Of a stretch of 64,000 bases of DNA, positions 55,528 to 63,677 are shown in pieces. The notes under the pieces were generated by a model that saw only the letters and a list, made by a program, of their open reading frames with translations, was not told where the DNA came from and made no database searches. This stretch comes from Proteobacteria bacterium UBA7415. GTDB taxonomy: Bacteria; Pseudomonadota; Gammaproteobacteria; Arenicellales; Arenicellaceae. The DNA lies in the NCBI GenBank assembly GCA_002470515.1, contig DKML01000004.1:124001-188000 (forward strand). The letters are read 5' to 3'. Each line of letters begins with the position of its first letter. Positions within the stretch are counted from its first letter, which is position 1. Made by a program: the position numbers and the translations under genes.

Positions 55528-56953
55528 ATGGATACCTCCCCATTGTAAAGGTATAGCAAAGCCTTATCGATGCTTTGCATCGATTCCTTGTTAACGAATG
55601 ATTGCCACCGCGCGTGTCTGATAAAAACAGGTTGCGCTGACATATATACGGCTTCTCTATGATCATCAGTAAATTGTGATCGAGCCCAGATGAAGATCCG
55701 CACCTGAACCGCCTAAACAGACGCTCGGTTTCGTTTTGAACCTTGTCCTCGACAGGCTCTGCTCAGGTGGGATTAACCCTTTATCTCATAAGTAACGGCA
55801 ACAGTGAATGGTCTTTCGTTAAGTTATTGGTACAGCTTGTTTGTGGTGCTTTTGCAGTCCGTTCTCACACAGGCATTGGTCGATACGCTTCTTGTTTGTG
55901 CAGTAGTACCCAGACCAGTCGAGCCAGTCGATTAGCTATGGCTACGGTTGCTATTTTGCCGCCCCGACGTTGTTTGATCCGACTCGCCCATCGGCATAAA
56001 GCATCGTCTGGCCGTTTATCACAGACACCCAGTAATGCGCGAGCACCATGGATTAGTTGTTTGCGTAAATATGGATCACCACGCTTGCTGATACCCTGCA
56101 TCTGCGAGCGTAGGCCACTTGCGCTGAGCTTGGGCGTCAGCCCAAGGTTTACCGCAAGTGATCGCGCCTTACTAAACTGTGATCCGTTGCCAAACTTGCA
56201 CACCAGAGCTGTGGCGTTGATTACTCCGATACCAGGAATCGTACTAATAATCTGGCAATGAGGATCGCTTTTGAGGTACTCGCGAAGCGTTGCTTCAATA
56301 GCCTCCGTGCGGTCACGTAACAGTTGCAGTTCATCAAGTGATCGTTGTACTTCATCCTTAATCAACGGTGATAATTCATCGGTGTTTAGAGCAAGCTCTA
56401 TTAGGGCAACAAAGCCCTTGTTGCCCTTAGCACTAATTAATCCGTACTCGGCCAACAACCCTCTGACTTGATTCATTAAGCCGGTACGGTTGCAGACCAA
56501 GCGTTCGCGGATCCGGTGCAGAGACTGGATGTCTTGTTGGTGTTGAGTTTTAACCGGGACATCAATCATGTTGGGCCGCTGCGCGGCCTCAATGATGGCA
56601 ATCGCGTCATTAGCATCGGTTTTATTGCCGCGCGTAAACGGCTTTACGTGTTGTGCTGGGATGAGCCGAACCGTATGCCCAAGAGCTTCGCATACCCTCG
56701 CCCAATAGTGTGCGGTATAGCATGCCTCCATCACCACCACAGACGGTAGTTGTTGAGTCATAAACTCGACGAGTTTTGATCGATTAAGTTTCTTGTTGGA
56801 TGTGATTTTTTGGCCGTGTTGAACGGCTACTTGAAATACAGTCTTTGCCAAATCAACGCCAATAACGGTATGATTATTCATAGGTGGATACCTCGCAGTT
56901 GGTTATAGTAAACCTCATTTTGGCACATTGATGCCGTAAGACGAGGTATCCAT
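55528..56953 (-). mobile_element. IS110-family insertion sequence (IS1111-like)
   Basis: The 338-codon transposase is bracketed by 11-bp inverted repeats: ATGGATACCTC at 55528-55538 and GAGGTATCCAT at 56943-56953. A third related copy (TGGATACCTCG) lies at 56885-56895. Subterminal inverted repeats of this size fit the IS1111 group. The exact ends are inferred. About 330 non-coding bases lie on the transposase 3' side (55539-55864) with an 8-bp hairpin (55566-55584), the place where IS1111-type elements keep their guide RNA. No target duplication was assigned. Confidence 0.75.
55865..56881 (-). CDS. IS110-family transposase (DEDD recombinase)
   Basis: This recombinase has the RuvC-like DEDD fold unique to IS110. 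Asp10 lies in VIGVDLAKTVFQV, a Glu in VVMEACYTAHYW, and further acidic residues in FTRGNKTDANDAIAI. The C-terminal Tnp_20 domain includes STIPGIGVINATAL and GISKRGDPYLRKQLIHGARA, with a serine just before it (SASGLRSQMQ). It looks full length and intact, so the element could be active. Confidence 0.93.
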   Translation of the reverse strand: MNNHTVIGVDLAKTVFQVAVQHGQKITSNKKLNRSKLVEFMTQQLPSVVVMEACYTAHYWARVCEALGHTVRLIPAQHVKPFTRGNKTDANDAIAIIEAAQRPNMIDVPVKTQHQQDIQSLHRIRERLVCNRTGLMNQVRGLLAEYGLISAKGNKGFVALIELALNTDELSPLIKDEVQRSLDELQLLRDRTEAIEATLREYLKSDPHCQIISTIPGIGVINATALVCKFGNGSQFSKARSLAVNLGLTPKLSASGLRSQMQGISKRGDPYLRKQLIHGARALLGVCDKRPDDALCRWASRIKQRRGGKIATVAIANRLARLVWVLLHKQEAYRPMPV

Positions 56954-57004
56954 CTCATCAGACGCTTTTGATATGCAGGCTATATTTAAATACATCAATC
57001 TGAA

Positions 57005-57439
57005 ATGAACATAGATTATCTAAAACTTGCCGGCGCTTTGAGCTTTATTGCCGCTGCCATGCACTTAGCGATCATTTTCGGCGGTCCTAAGTGGTATAGG
57101 TTTTTTGGTGCAGGTGAACGGATGGCCGAAATGGCCGCACAAGGTCAGGTGCAACCGACACTCATCACCTTATCTGTAGCAGCGGTGCTAGGGTTATGGG
57201 GCGTCTATGCATGGTCTGCTGCTGGTATTTTCCCTCAGTTGCCCTTAATGAAATTGGCCCTTATTCTAATTACGCTTGTGTATCTAACGCGCGGCGTCCT
57301 AGGCTTACTTGCGCCATTTATATCGAGTCACCCTCAGGTTACTCAAAATAGCGTGGTTTTCTGGGTCTGGAGCTCAATTATATGTTTGGCTTTTGGGCTG
57401 ATTCATCTAAAAGGAGTTTTTGATAAGTGGTTCGGATGA
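57005..57439 (+). CDS. Hypothetical small membrane protein, about four helices
   Basis: The 144-residue hydrophobic protein has helices at roughly residues 7-24, 53-72, 80-101 and 117-135. Polar marks include HLAIIFGGPKWYRFFG and VYLTRGVLGLLAPFI. I recognise the general look of a widespread conserved membrane family but cannot name a function. It begins 51 bases beyond the IS110 end, so the insertion may have separated it from its promoter. Confidence 0.65.
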   Translation: MNIDYLKLAGALSFIAAAMHLAIIFGGPKWYRFFGAGERMAEMAAQGQVQPTLITLSVAAVLGLWGVYAWSAAGIFPQLPLMKLALILITLVYLTRGVLGLLAPFISSHPQVTQNSVVFWVWSSIICLAFGLIHLKGVFDKWFG

Positions 57440-57550
57440 ACCGTGTTGAATTATCAAATCACGCACATATTTGGAAGTTAAAAAGGTAATGCGGCTGTTT
57501 TAAGTATTAGCAAAAAAATCACACTTAACTCAAATGAAGGAATAGATGGG

Positions 57551-57808
57551 ATGAGTGTAAACGTAATACTGGAAGTTCAGGCCAAACCAGAGAACATAGA
57601 TGAGCTTAGGTCAGTGTTCGAAGCTGAGGTTAAGGTCATAGGCAATCAAGATGACCCTCTAAATCTAATTCTGTTTGAAACTTGGGAAACTAGAGCGCAG
57701 TACGAAACTTACCTTGCTTGGAGATCTGAAACAGGAGCGCTCGACGCGCTTGGTGCACTGTTAATCAAGGCGCCTAGCATTCGCTTTTTCGATGCGTTGA
57801 ATATTTAG
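57551..57808 (+). CDS. Antibiotic biosynthesis monooxygenase (ABM)-like domain protein, short
   Basis: This is a dimeric alpha-beta barrel type. VILEVQAKPENIDELRSVFE and LFETWETRAQYETYLAWRSE match YgiN/quinol-monooxygenase-like proteins. At 85 residues it is short: about 15 residues expected between helix 1 and the middle strand (usually containing a DGC or EGC motif) seem missing, with a direct join at VKVIGNQDDP. It may be an internally deleted, perhaps non-functional copy. Confidence 0.6.
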   Translation: MSVNVILEVQAKPENIDELRSVFEAEVKVIGNQDDPLNLILFETWETRAQYETYLAWRSETGALDALGALLIKAPSIRFFDALNI

Positions 57809-57874
57809 TCTTACACTTGACGCTGATCTGTTGGCTTTATAATGGAGAGAAAAATCAGAGGTCGGGAGCAAACG

Positions 57875-58072
57875 ATGGAGTTTTTAGAAGAAGGCGTGGT
57901 TAATTGCCCCTACTGTGGTGAGTCTCTTGATGTACTTTTAGATCCACAGGAAGTGGGTCAACAGTATATTGAGGATTGCCAAGTTTGTTGCAAGCCAATC
58001 ACATTTGATTTGGCTTTAGATGCCAACGGGGAAGTTGCGGTTTCTGTGCGCGACGAAAACCAAGTTTATTAA
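57875..58072 (+). CDS. CPXCG motif cysteine-rich protein
   Basis: This small 65-residue protein has a CPYCGE pair and a second pair CQVCC, likely a zinc ribbon. It matches a conserved gammaproteobacterial family of unknown function (VNCPYCGESLDVLLDP, YIEDCQVCCKPITF). GGGAG six bases upstream supports the ATG at 57875 rather than an earlier ATG at 57842. Confidence 0.85.
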   Translation: MEFLEEGVVNCPYCGESLDVLLDPQEVGQQYIEDCQVCCKPITFDLALDANGEVAVSVRDENQVY

Positions 58073-58151
58073 GTAGGCGTTTAAGATTAATGTTTTGAAG
58101 GTCTTCTGATAAAAACGCCACACGATTATAACGATACATCGCTAACGTTTG

Positions 58152-58535
58152 TTAGCGAGTGGCGACACGTTGCTCTATAAAACTAATAATGTCGTTAGAC
58201 TCATAAATCCAGCGCACTTCATTATTTTCTTCAACCTTAAGGCACGGCACTTTAATACGGCCGCCCCCGCTTTCTAAATCGGTTCGGTGGTCTTGATTCT
58301 TGCTAATGTCGTTAAGATTGAGGCTTACATTAAGTTTGTGTATCGCGCGTCGAGTCTTAACACAAAACGGGCAAGCGTATAGTTGGTATAAGGATAATCC
58401 GTTAACAGCGTTTTGTGCTTTTTCCTGATCTTCAGGCGATCTAAGAGTTGGCTTTGGGCGTGTTGCCCAGTCGCCAAACACGATTATGGAACCTAATCCA
58501 ATTCGCAACCCTTTAATTAGTCCTTTTAATAGCAT
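58152..58535 (-). CDS. Glutaredoxin-like protein with hydrophobic N-terminus
   Basis: This thioredoxin-fold protein has a CPFC redox motif (Cys55, Cys58), VPCL with the cis-proline, and WIYESNDIISFI. The first 25 residues are hydrophobic (MLLKGLIKGLRIGLGSIIVF) and may anchor it to the membrane. GGGGAG lies 10 bases before the ATG at 58535; an ATG at 58553 overlaps that site and is less likely. It is a paralogue of the 91-residue protein at 22108-22383, which lacks the N-terminal segment. Confidence 0.8.
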   Translation of the reverse strand: MLLKGLIKGLRIGLGSIIVFGDWATRPKPTLRSPEDQEKAQNAVNGLSLYQLYACPFCVKTRRAIHKLNVSLNLNDISKNQDHRTDLESGGGRIKVPCLKVEENNEVRWIYESNDIISFIEQRVATR

Positions 58536-58781
58536 ATCGAGTTTACTCCCCATAATTTGGCGTGGATTCTATAGCATTGAATCGTAGCCTGCCACTGCCA
58601 ATTTGATAATGCGGTTTGTCGAGGCGAGCATGCTGCTGAAACTTGTGGGCCTTAGTTATGAGACGACGGTGAGAAAGGTGCACAATATAAGTCGTGGCAA
58701 CAGAGCGCGGTTAAGATAGGGGTTTGTAATGACACTTGGCCTAAGGTGGAGCTAATCCAGCGTATCTCTGTGATAAACAGT

Positions 58782-59666
58782 TCACGCAAACCTTTCAATA
58801 TATTGGCATCGTTGGCAGAGTTTCTCTACCAACTGTTTTTGCTTAAACCCTTTGACGATATCTTGAGCGCGGCGCGATCCCAATATGTCTAAAATGGGCG
58901 TATCGTTCACATGCCCCAATGGTATCGCTGCTTCTTTGTCTAAGCAGCACGGAACCACGGTGCCATCTACTAATATACCAAAGTGGGAAGACAGGCCGTA
59001 ACACTTACCTGCAGTACCCAGTTCGGGTAGGTCTAGGCTTGGCCAAGTAAATTCGGTGTCGAAATGCAGGTAGAGTCGAGCCTTTAAGTTAATGCTCTTA
59101 CGCTTACGAACATCTAACTCGGTAGGCACATCAAATTCAAAACGCTCGCAGATACGTTGGAGCATTTGAGTATTGGGCGTCTGACTACCCAATGGATCAT
59201 TCAGGTTCCACAATCTGAAATTTAGATACAGTTCTGGACGTTCGACCATTGCCTGTTCTGTAAAAGCGAAAATGCGCTCTAAGTAATTGCTCGGGTCCTT
59301 GTCTGGGAAGTTATCGAAAAAACTGTGCAACGAAAAGTTTATTTGATGAAACCGTTTGTGCAGCAGCAGAGCGTATTTCTCTGGTCTGAGTAACACTCCA
59401 TTGGTAACCAGAAAAATATTGGCTTCATACTCATCGCATATACCAATCATCTCGGCCAACTGCGGGTGTACCAAGGGGTCGCCCATAAGATGAAAGCACA
59501 CAAGATCTGTTAGTGGAGCCACTTGTTCCACAATGCTGCGGAACATGTTTAGGTCCATCATCTTGTTGTCGCGAACTACCGCAGGGCAAAAGCTGCATTG
59601 CAAATTGCAGATATTGCTTATCTCGATATGAACTTTATTAAATCGCTTTTTCACCCGCGCGAGCAT
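58782..59666 (-). CDS. Radical SAM protein with SPASM-type C-terminus
   Basis: The SAM cluster motif is CNLQCSFCPA near residue 20, followed by HLMGDPLVHPQL and FLVTNGVLL, typical of the radical SAM barrel. The C-terminal part has a SPASM-like cysteine set: CYGLSSHFGILVDGTVVPCC and CQRCQY. Such enzymes modify peptides, sugars or other groups; no precursor peptide gene was seen nearby. It is divergent from the glycosyltransferase at 59847, which may share a pathway. The substrate is unknown. Confidence 0.82.
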   Translation of the reverse strand: MLARVKKRFNKVHIEISNICNLQCSFCPAVVRDNKMMDLNMFRSIVEQVAPLTDLVCFHLMGDPLVHPQLAEMIGICDEYEANIFLVTNGVLLRPEKYALLLHKRFHQINFSLHSFFDNFPDKDPSNYLERIFAFTEQAMVERPELYLNFRLWNLNDPLGSQTPNTQMLQRICERFEFDVPTELDVRKRKSINLKARLYLHFDTEFTWPSLDLPELGTAGKCYGLSSHFGILVDGTVVPCCLDKEAAIPLGHVNDTPILDILGSRRAQDIVKGFKQKQLVEKLCQRCQYIERFA

Positions 59667-59846
59667 GCTTTGGCAATCTTAATCAGTCAAGTGATTTGAC
59701 GTGGATGGACTTTCAGAGGGTCAATTGTAGTTGCTTCAACATCAAGTAAATTTTAATAATAGACGGACCCGAGTTTTGAAGTTGCCCATGCTAAACTTGA
59801 TCAAATATTCAACGTTAAAAATAATCTTTTTGTTTGGAGTCTAAGT

Positions 59847-60572
59847 TTGAATACCTCTCTGCCAGTAATGCAAAGCCTTTGGGTAGGCGGGCAATTGTCA
59901 AATCTCGAAATACTGTGTTTAAAGTCTTTTGTAGATCATGGTCACCCCTTTCATTTGTACACTTATAATGATTTGGGCAACATGCCGCCTGGCGTTGTGC
60001 AGAAAGACGCTAGAGAGATATTGCCTGAATCGAGCATTTTCAAATACGCCAACAGAGACAGTTACGCCGGATTCGCAAACTTGTTTCGTTATAAGCTGCT
60101 ACTTGATAAAGGCGGAATTTGGACCGATATGGACATAGTCTGTTTGCGGCCCTTTGATATTCCGAATGAATATGTTTTCACTGTTGAACCCCCTGGGAAC
60201 ATAACTAATTTTTTTATCCAGGTTCCGATGGGGTCAGAGCTCATGCAGACCTGTTACACAAAGGCTGCAAAGTATGATTCAAGCCGCATACTTTGGGGCC
60301 AAACAGGCCCGCAGTTTTTAGCGAAAATAGTTGGGTCGATGAACATCGACGCAATAGTTTTGGAGACAGAATACTTTGGTGCAATTCCATATGATTGGCA
60401 CCTAGTATTTACCGAAGACGACTCAGCATTTCTGCTGAATACCCTCTTGAAAGATTCTTTTGGGACGCACCTGTGGAATGAGATGTGGCGAATTAATGAA
60501 ATTGATAAGAATAAAATATTTAGCCCGACTTCTATTTATGGTGCGCTGCAGGCGAGGCATGGCCTTGTTTAA
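59847..60572 (+). CDS. DXD-type sugar glycosyltransferase
   Basis: This enzyme transfers a sugar from a nucleotide donor. The DXD motif region reads YKLLLDKGGIWTDMDIVCLR, where Asp-Met-Asp binds the metal. YANRDSYAGFANLFRYKLLL and the N-terminal SLWVGGQLSNLEILCLKSF match the capsular/Och1-like (Gly_transf_sug) family. The start is TTG at 59847, with GGAG 8 bases upstream; an ATG at 59868 is possible. It stands alone facing away from the radical SAM gene, perhaps for surface glycan or protein decoration. Confidence 0.78.
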   Translation: MNTSLPVMQSLWVGGQLSNLEILCLKSFVDHGHPFHLYTYNDLGNMPPGVVQKDAREILPESSIFKYANRDSYAGFANLFRYKLLLDKGGIWTDMDIVCLRPFDIPNEYVFTVEPPGNITNFFIQVPMGSELMQTCYTKAAKYDSSRILWGQTGPQFLAKIVGSMNIDAIVLETEYFGAIPYDWHLVFTEDDSAFLLNTLLKDSFGTHLWNEMWRINEIDKNKIFSPTSIYGALQARHGLV

Positions 60573-60640
60573 AAGTACTTTATGATTCGGCCTAGCAATG
60601 CTTAAATGGCTGCCCATGTGCCTCAATGAAAGCATCAACT

Positions 60641-61549
60641 TTATTGTGTGTTTTCCCCAAGTTCCTCAAGAGCATCAATTTGTGCGACTAAGGTACGCGG
60701 TATTTCCACTGGGTTTTCGCCATATTTCAATGTGAAATTCGCAGCCGCCTTATAATAGGCTTCCAATGCTTTTTTATTTTGATTTAAACCCGCTAAAGCG
60801 TCACCAAGATAACTGAATGCATCGACCGACTCTGGATGATTCTGAGTCCATTGGTGAGCGTGTAACTCAGCAAATTCAAAACGTTTATCGTTTATTAAGT
60901 AGTGCGCAAACATGGCTGCTTGAGCAGATGAACCCTCCCAGTTTGGGTCTGGGTGTATTGAAGAAAGGCTAACATTAAGCGTGTTGGAGTGCGCCCAACC
61001 TTGCCACATGTTTTCTTGCTTGCGCGTATCGATTGCAACGGCGATAGAGTAGGTTCCGGCCTTGAGCGCGCTAAGCTCGCTAGCCTCGATTGCGAATACA
61101 TAATAAAAATGGTTACTAGCTTTCAGTTCACCAAAATTTATTTGTTCTTTATATTTGGATAACAAACGAGGGCTTACTTTTATCTTGCTGCCGTCTTCAG
61201 CTCTGACCTGAAAATTAAGCAGGTCATTAAGAGGTGTTTGCGCAGATCCAAGCGTAAAGTATGGCATTTCTTGAAGTGCATGTACTTGCTTCATAGAGGC
61301 CAACTCCTGCTCGCTAAGAGTGTTCACAAGCTCTGACTCGTCTAGGCGATCGAGAAACCGTTGATTGCGTTGATTCTCGCGAGCAACACTTATCGCTTGG
61401 GTGTTGCCCACCATCACGTGAAGTAGTAAAGGGTCACTTGCTGCTTGAACTATCTCTCTCTCGCCGGTGAAGGCGAACAGAGAAAGGGTAGGCTTGGCCT
61501 GTGCAGCGACAAGTTCACGACAGTTGTGGAATTTGCTCGGCAATAGCAA
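60641..61549 (-). CDS. Hypothetical protein with C-terminal TPR-like repeats
   Basis: No named family was recognised. A mixed N-terminal part (LLHVMVGNTQAISVARENQ) precedes a beta-rich middle (FYYVFAIEASELSALKAGTY) and a helical end with a TPR-type pair (AFSYLGDALAGLNQNKKALE). The frame begins at TTG only six bases after the LysR stop and is in the same frame as the LysR gene, so the true start is unclear. It may be translated by coupling, or the N-terminus may be lost. Confidence 0.55.
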   Translation of the reverse strand: MLLPSKFHNCRELVAAQAKPTLSLFAFTGEREIVQAASDPLLLHVMVGNTQAISVARENQRNQRFLDRLDESELVNTLSEQELASMKQVHALQEMPYFTLGSAQTPLNDLLNFQVRAEDGSKIKVSPRLLSKYKEQINFGELKASNHFYYVFAIEASELSALKAGTYSIAVAIDTRKQENMWQGWAHSNTLNVSLSSIHPDPNWEGSSAQAAMFAHYLINDKRFEFAELHAHQWTQNHPESVDAFSYLGDALAGLNQNKKALEAYYKAAANFTLKYGENPVEIPRTLVAQIDALEELGENTQ

Positions 61550-61555
61550 TAGCCC

Positions 61556-62455
61556 TTATTCAGTGGTGGATTTAGCCAGCTCTTCAGCTAAAAAGTCAAA
61601 GACCAAGCGAATACGCTTATTGGTTCTAAGCTCTCTATGCGAGGTTAACCAGATAGGGAATGACATAAGCTTGAATTCAGGTAGGACGCGCTCGACTAAG
61701 GGCTCGGCCTCGCCAATGTCGACGGGTACGATACCAATACCGAGTCCTTGCTTAACCAGTTCCCAGTGCACGATATGGCTAGCGGTCTGAACGGGAAGAT
61801 TGTCTTTAGTAAGTTCCAGTCCAAATTGCTTCAGCCCGTCTATAAAGTTGTCGACATCGCCAATTGTTACAAAGTCAGCTTTCTTTAGGTCGTCAATTGT
61901 TTTGGGTATACCTATCTGGCCCAGATAGGTCTTTGCTGCGAACAGAGGCGCATCCACGTCCGCGATCTTTTTGGCTACGAGCTCTGCTTCGGTAGGCCTA
62001 AAACTGCGTACGGCGATGTCGGCTTCTCTGCGTTGTAAATCGCTCGCATCATTAGAGGACACAATTTCGATGATTATGCCGGGCTCCTGTTTACGTAGCT
62101 TGCTGATGATTGAAGGAAGCAGGTAAGTGGCATGAATTTCGCTTGCCGAAATACAGACTTTGCCGGCTATATCTTGTGAATGACCGTTAGCAACTAGCGA
62201 CAACTTAGTCGCGGCTAAACCCATCGCTTGCACGTGTTCCAACATGTCTAACCCGCTTGGAGTGAGGCTTAAGCCTCGACCAACGCGCTCAAAGAGCGAT
62301 ACGCCAAGTTCTTCTTCTAAAGCGCTTACCTGCCTGCCTAATGTAGGTTGGGTCATATTGAGTGCGCGAGCAGCGGCGGATAATGAGCCTTCTTCAGCGG
62401 TCACTAAAAAGGCTCTGGCTCTATTCCAATCAAAACTCACTGAAGTCCAATCCAT
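61556..62455 (-). CDS. LysR family transcriptional regulator
   Basis: The N-terminal winged helix-turn-helix (about residues 8-67) reads WNRARAFLVTAEEGSLSAAA with MTQPTLGRQVSALEEELG, followed by a substrate-binding domain. It is divergent from the oxidoreductase gene at 62567, the classic LysR layout in which the regulator controls its neighbour and itself. Its effector is unknown. Confidence 0.92.
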   Translation of the reverse strand: MDWTSVSFDWNRARAFLVTAEEGSLSAAARALNMTQPTLGRQVSALEEELGVSLFERVGRGLSLTPSGLDMLEHVQAMGLAATKLSLVANGHSQDIAGKVCISASEIHATYLLPSIISKLRKQEPGIIIEIVSSNDASDLQRREADIAVRSFRPTEAELVAKKIADVDAPLFAAKTYLGQIGIPKTIDDLKKADFVTIGDVDNFIDGLKQFGLELTKDNLPVQTASHIVHWELVKQGLGIGIVPVDIGEAEPLVERVLPEFKLMSFPIWLTSHRELRTNKRIRLVFDFLAEELAKSTTE

Positions 62456-62510
62456 ACATCAACCCATGCAAATACGCATATCTAAAATAGAAAATTTGGC
62501 AATTTCCATA

Positions 62511-62528
62511 CTATATTGAGCTATATAG
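62511..62528. promoter_or_regulatory. Inverted repeat between LysR gene and oxidoreductase gene
   Basis: CTATAT-TGAGCT-ATATAG is a perfect 6-bp inverted repeat with a 6-base spacer in the 111-base divergent gap, 39 bases before the oxidoreductase start. It is a plausible operator for the LysR protein or part of a -10 region. Confidence 0.5.
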
Positions 62529-62566
62529 AATAGCGAGTCTCATTAAGTACTTACTGGAAGTTTCCC

Positions 62567-63550
62567 ATGAAAGCTATTGTTCAATACCGATACGGCGCAG
62601 CCGATGTTTTGCAAGTCAAAGAGTTAGACAAACCAACACCAAACAAAAACCAAATACTCGTTAAAATTATAGCGTCGAGCGTTACTGCGGCGGACGTGAT
62701 GATGCGCCAAGGAAGCCCTAAATTCGGTAGGTTGTTCATAGGTTTGCTTCGTCCAAAATCGCCAGGACTCGGAACGGGCTTCTCGGGCACCATAGAATCA
62801 GTTGGCAATGATGTAAGCCGCTTTAATGTTGGTGATGATGTTTTTGGCGAAGTCTTATTTGGCGCGGGTACTAATGCCGAATACGTTTGCGTAGAGCAAA
62901 ACGAACTGGTGTTTGCCAAACCCAACAATATCTCTCATAGCCAGGCGGCATCACTTGGCGATGGTGCTCTGACGTCTATGAATTTTCTTAGTAAAGTGGC
63001 CAATGTTGGGGTTGGAGACAGCGTTCTCATTAATGGTGCTTCCGGCAGCCTCGGTACCGCGGCGGTGCAAATTGCCGCATGCCGAGGTGCCCACGTAACG
63101 GCAATGTGCAGTGCGGCCAACACGGCGTTAGTTAGGTCCCTTGGCGCAGACCAAGTTCTCGACTATAGAAGCGATTCGTTGCCGAGCGAATTAGAGCAAT
63201 ATGATGTGATCTACGATACGGTCGGCAAATTGTCATATCAAGAATATAAGCCGTTCTTGACGCAATCTGGTGTGTTCGTTTCGCCTGTTTTGTCGCTGAA
63301 GCTGTTGGCAGATGTCTTGGTTTCTAGTCTTATAGGACGTAAAAAAGCTAAGTTCTCTGCCACGGGGATGCTTAGGGTTACTGAGTTGCGCTCTCTGTAT
63401 GAAAACGTTAAGCAAATGGTTGTTCAAGGACATTTGTCGCAGGTAATGGACCGAGAGTTTGACTTGGTGCGAATAGCAGACGCTCATCGCTACGTGGAAA
63501 CTGGGCGAAAAAAGGGTAACTTAGCGTTACTTAATGGTGCTGCTTCTTAA
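62567..63550 (+). CDS. MDR-family NAD(P)-dependent quinone oxidoreductase-like protein
   Basis: This is a medium-chain dehydrogenase/reductase without the zinc-site cysteines. The GroES-like N-terminus contains QILVKIIASSVTAADVMMRQ and GTGFSGTIESVG. The Rossmann fold has VLINGASGSLGTAAVQIAA and ALVRSLGADQVLDYR, and the protein ends GRKKGNLALLNGAAS. It probably reduces quinones or enones with NADPH. TGGAAG (62554-62559) is the likely ribosome site. It is probably controlled by the divergent LysR regulator. Confidence 0.9.
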   Translation: MKAIVQYRYGAADVLQVKELDKPTPNKNQILVKIIASSVTAADVMMRQGSPKFGRLFIGLLRPKSPGLGTGFSGTIESVGNDVSRFNVGDDVFGEVLFGAGTNAEYVCVEQNELVFAKPNNISHSQAASLGDGALTSMNFLSKVANVGVGDSVLINGASGSLGTAAVQIAACRGAHVTAMCSAANTALVRSLGADQVLDYRSDSLPSELEQYDVIYDTVGKLSYQEYKPFLTQSGVFVSPVLSLKLLADVLVSSLIGRKKAKFSATGMLRVTELRSLYENVKQMVVQGHLSQVMDREFDLVRIADAHRYVETGRKKGNLALLNGAAS

Positions 63551-63677
63551 TGATGCTGCTTAGATGTTTATTAAGGCTTAACGTGATTGAGGGAGATTAG
63601 CCTTTTGTTGGCTCTTTAAAGGACTGTATAGTTTGCACTCGGTTCGGCGACAACAGATTTAGAGCATTGGAACTTTT

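Noticed and set aside
55491..55703. A 70-codon minus-strand frame at the IS110 3' side
   Set aside because: It crosses the inferred element end and has no recognisable motif; the region is better read as non-coding IS DNA.
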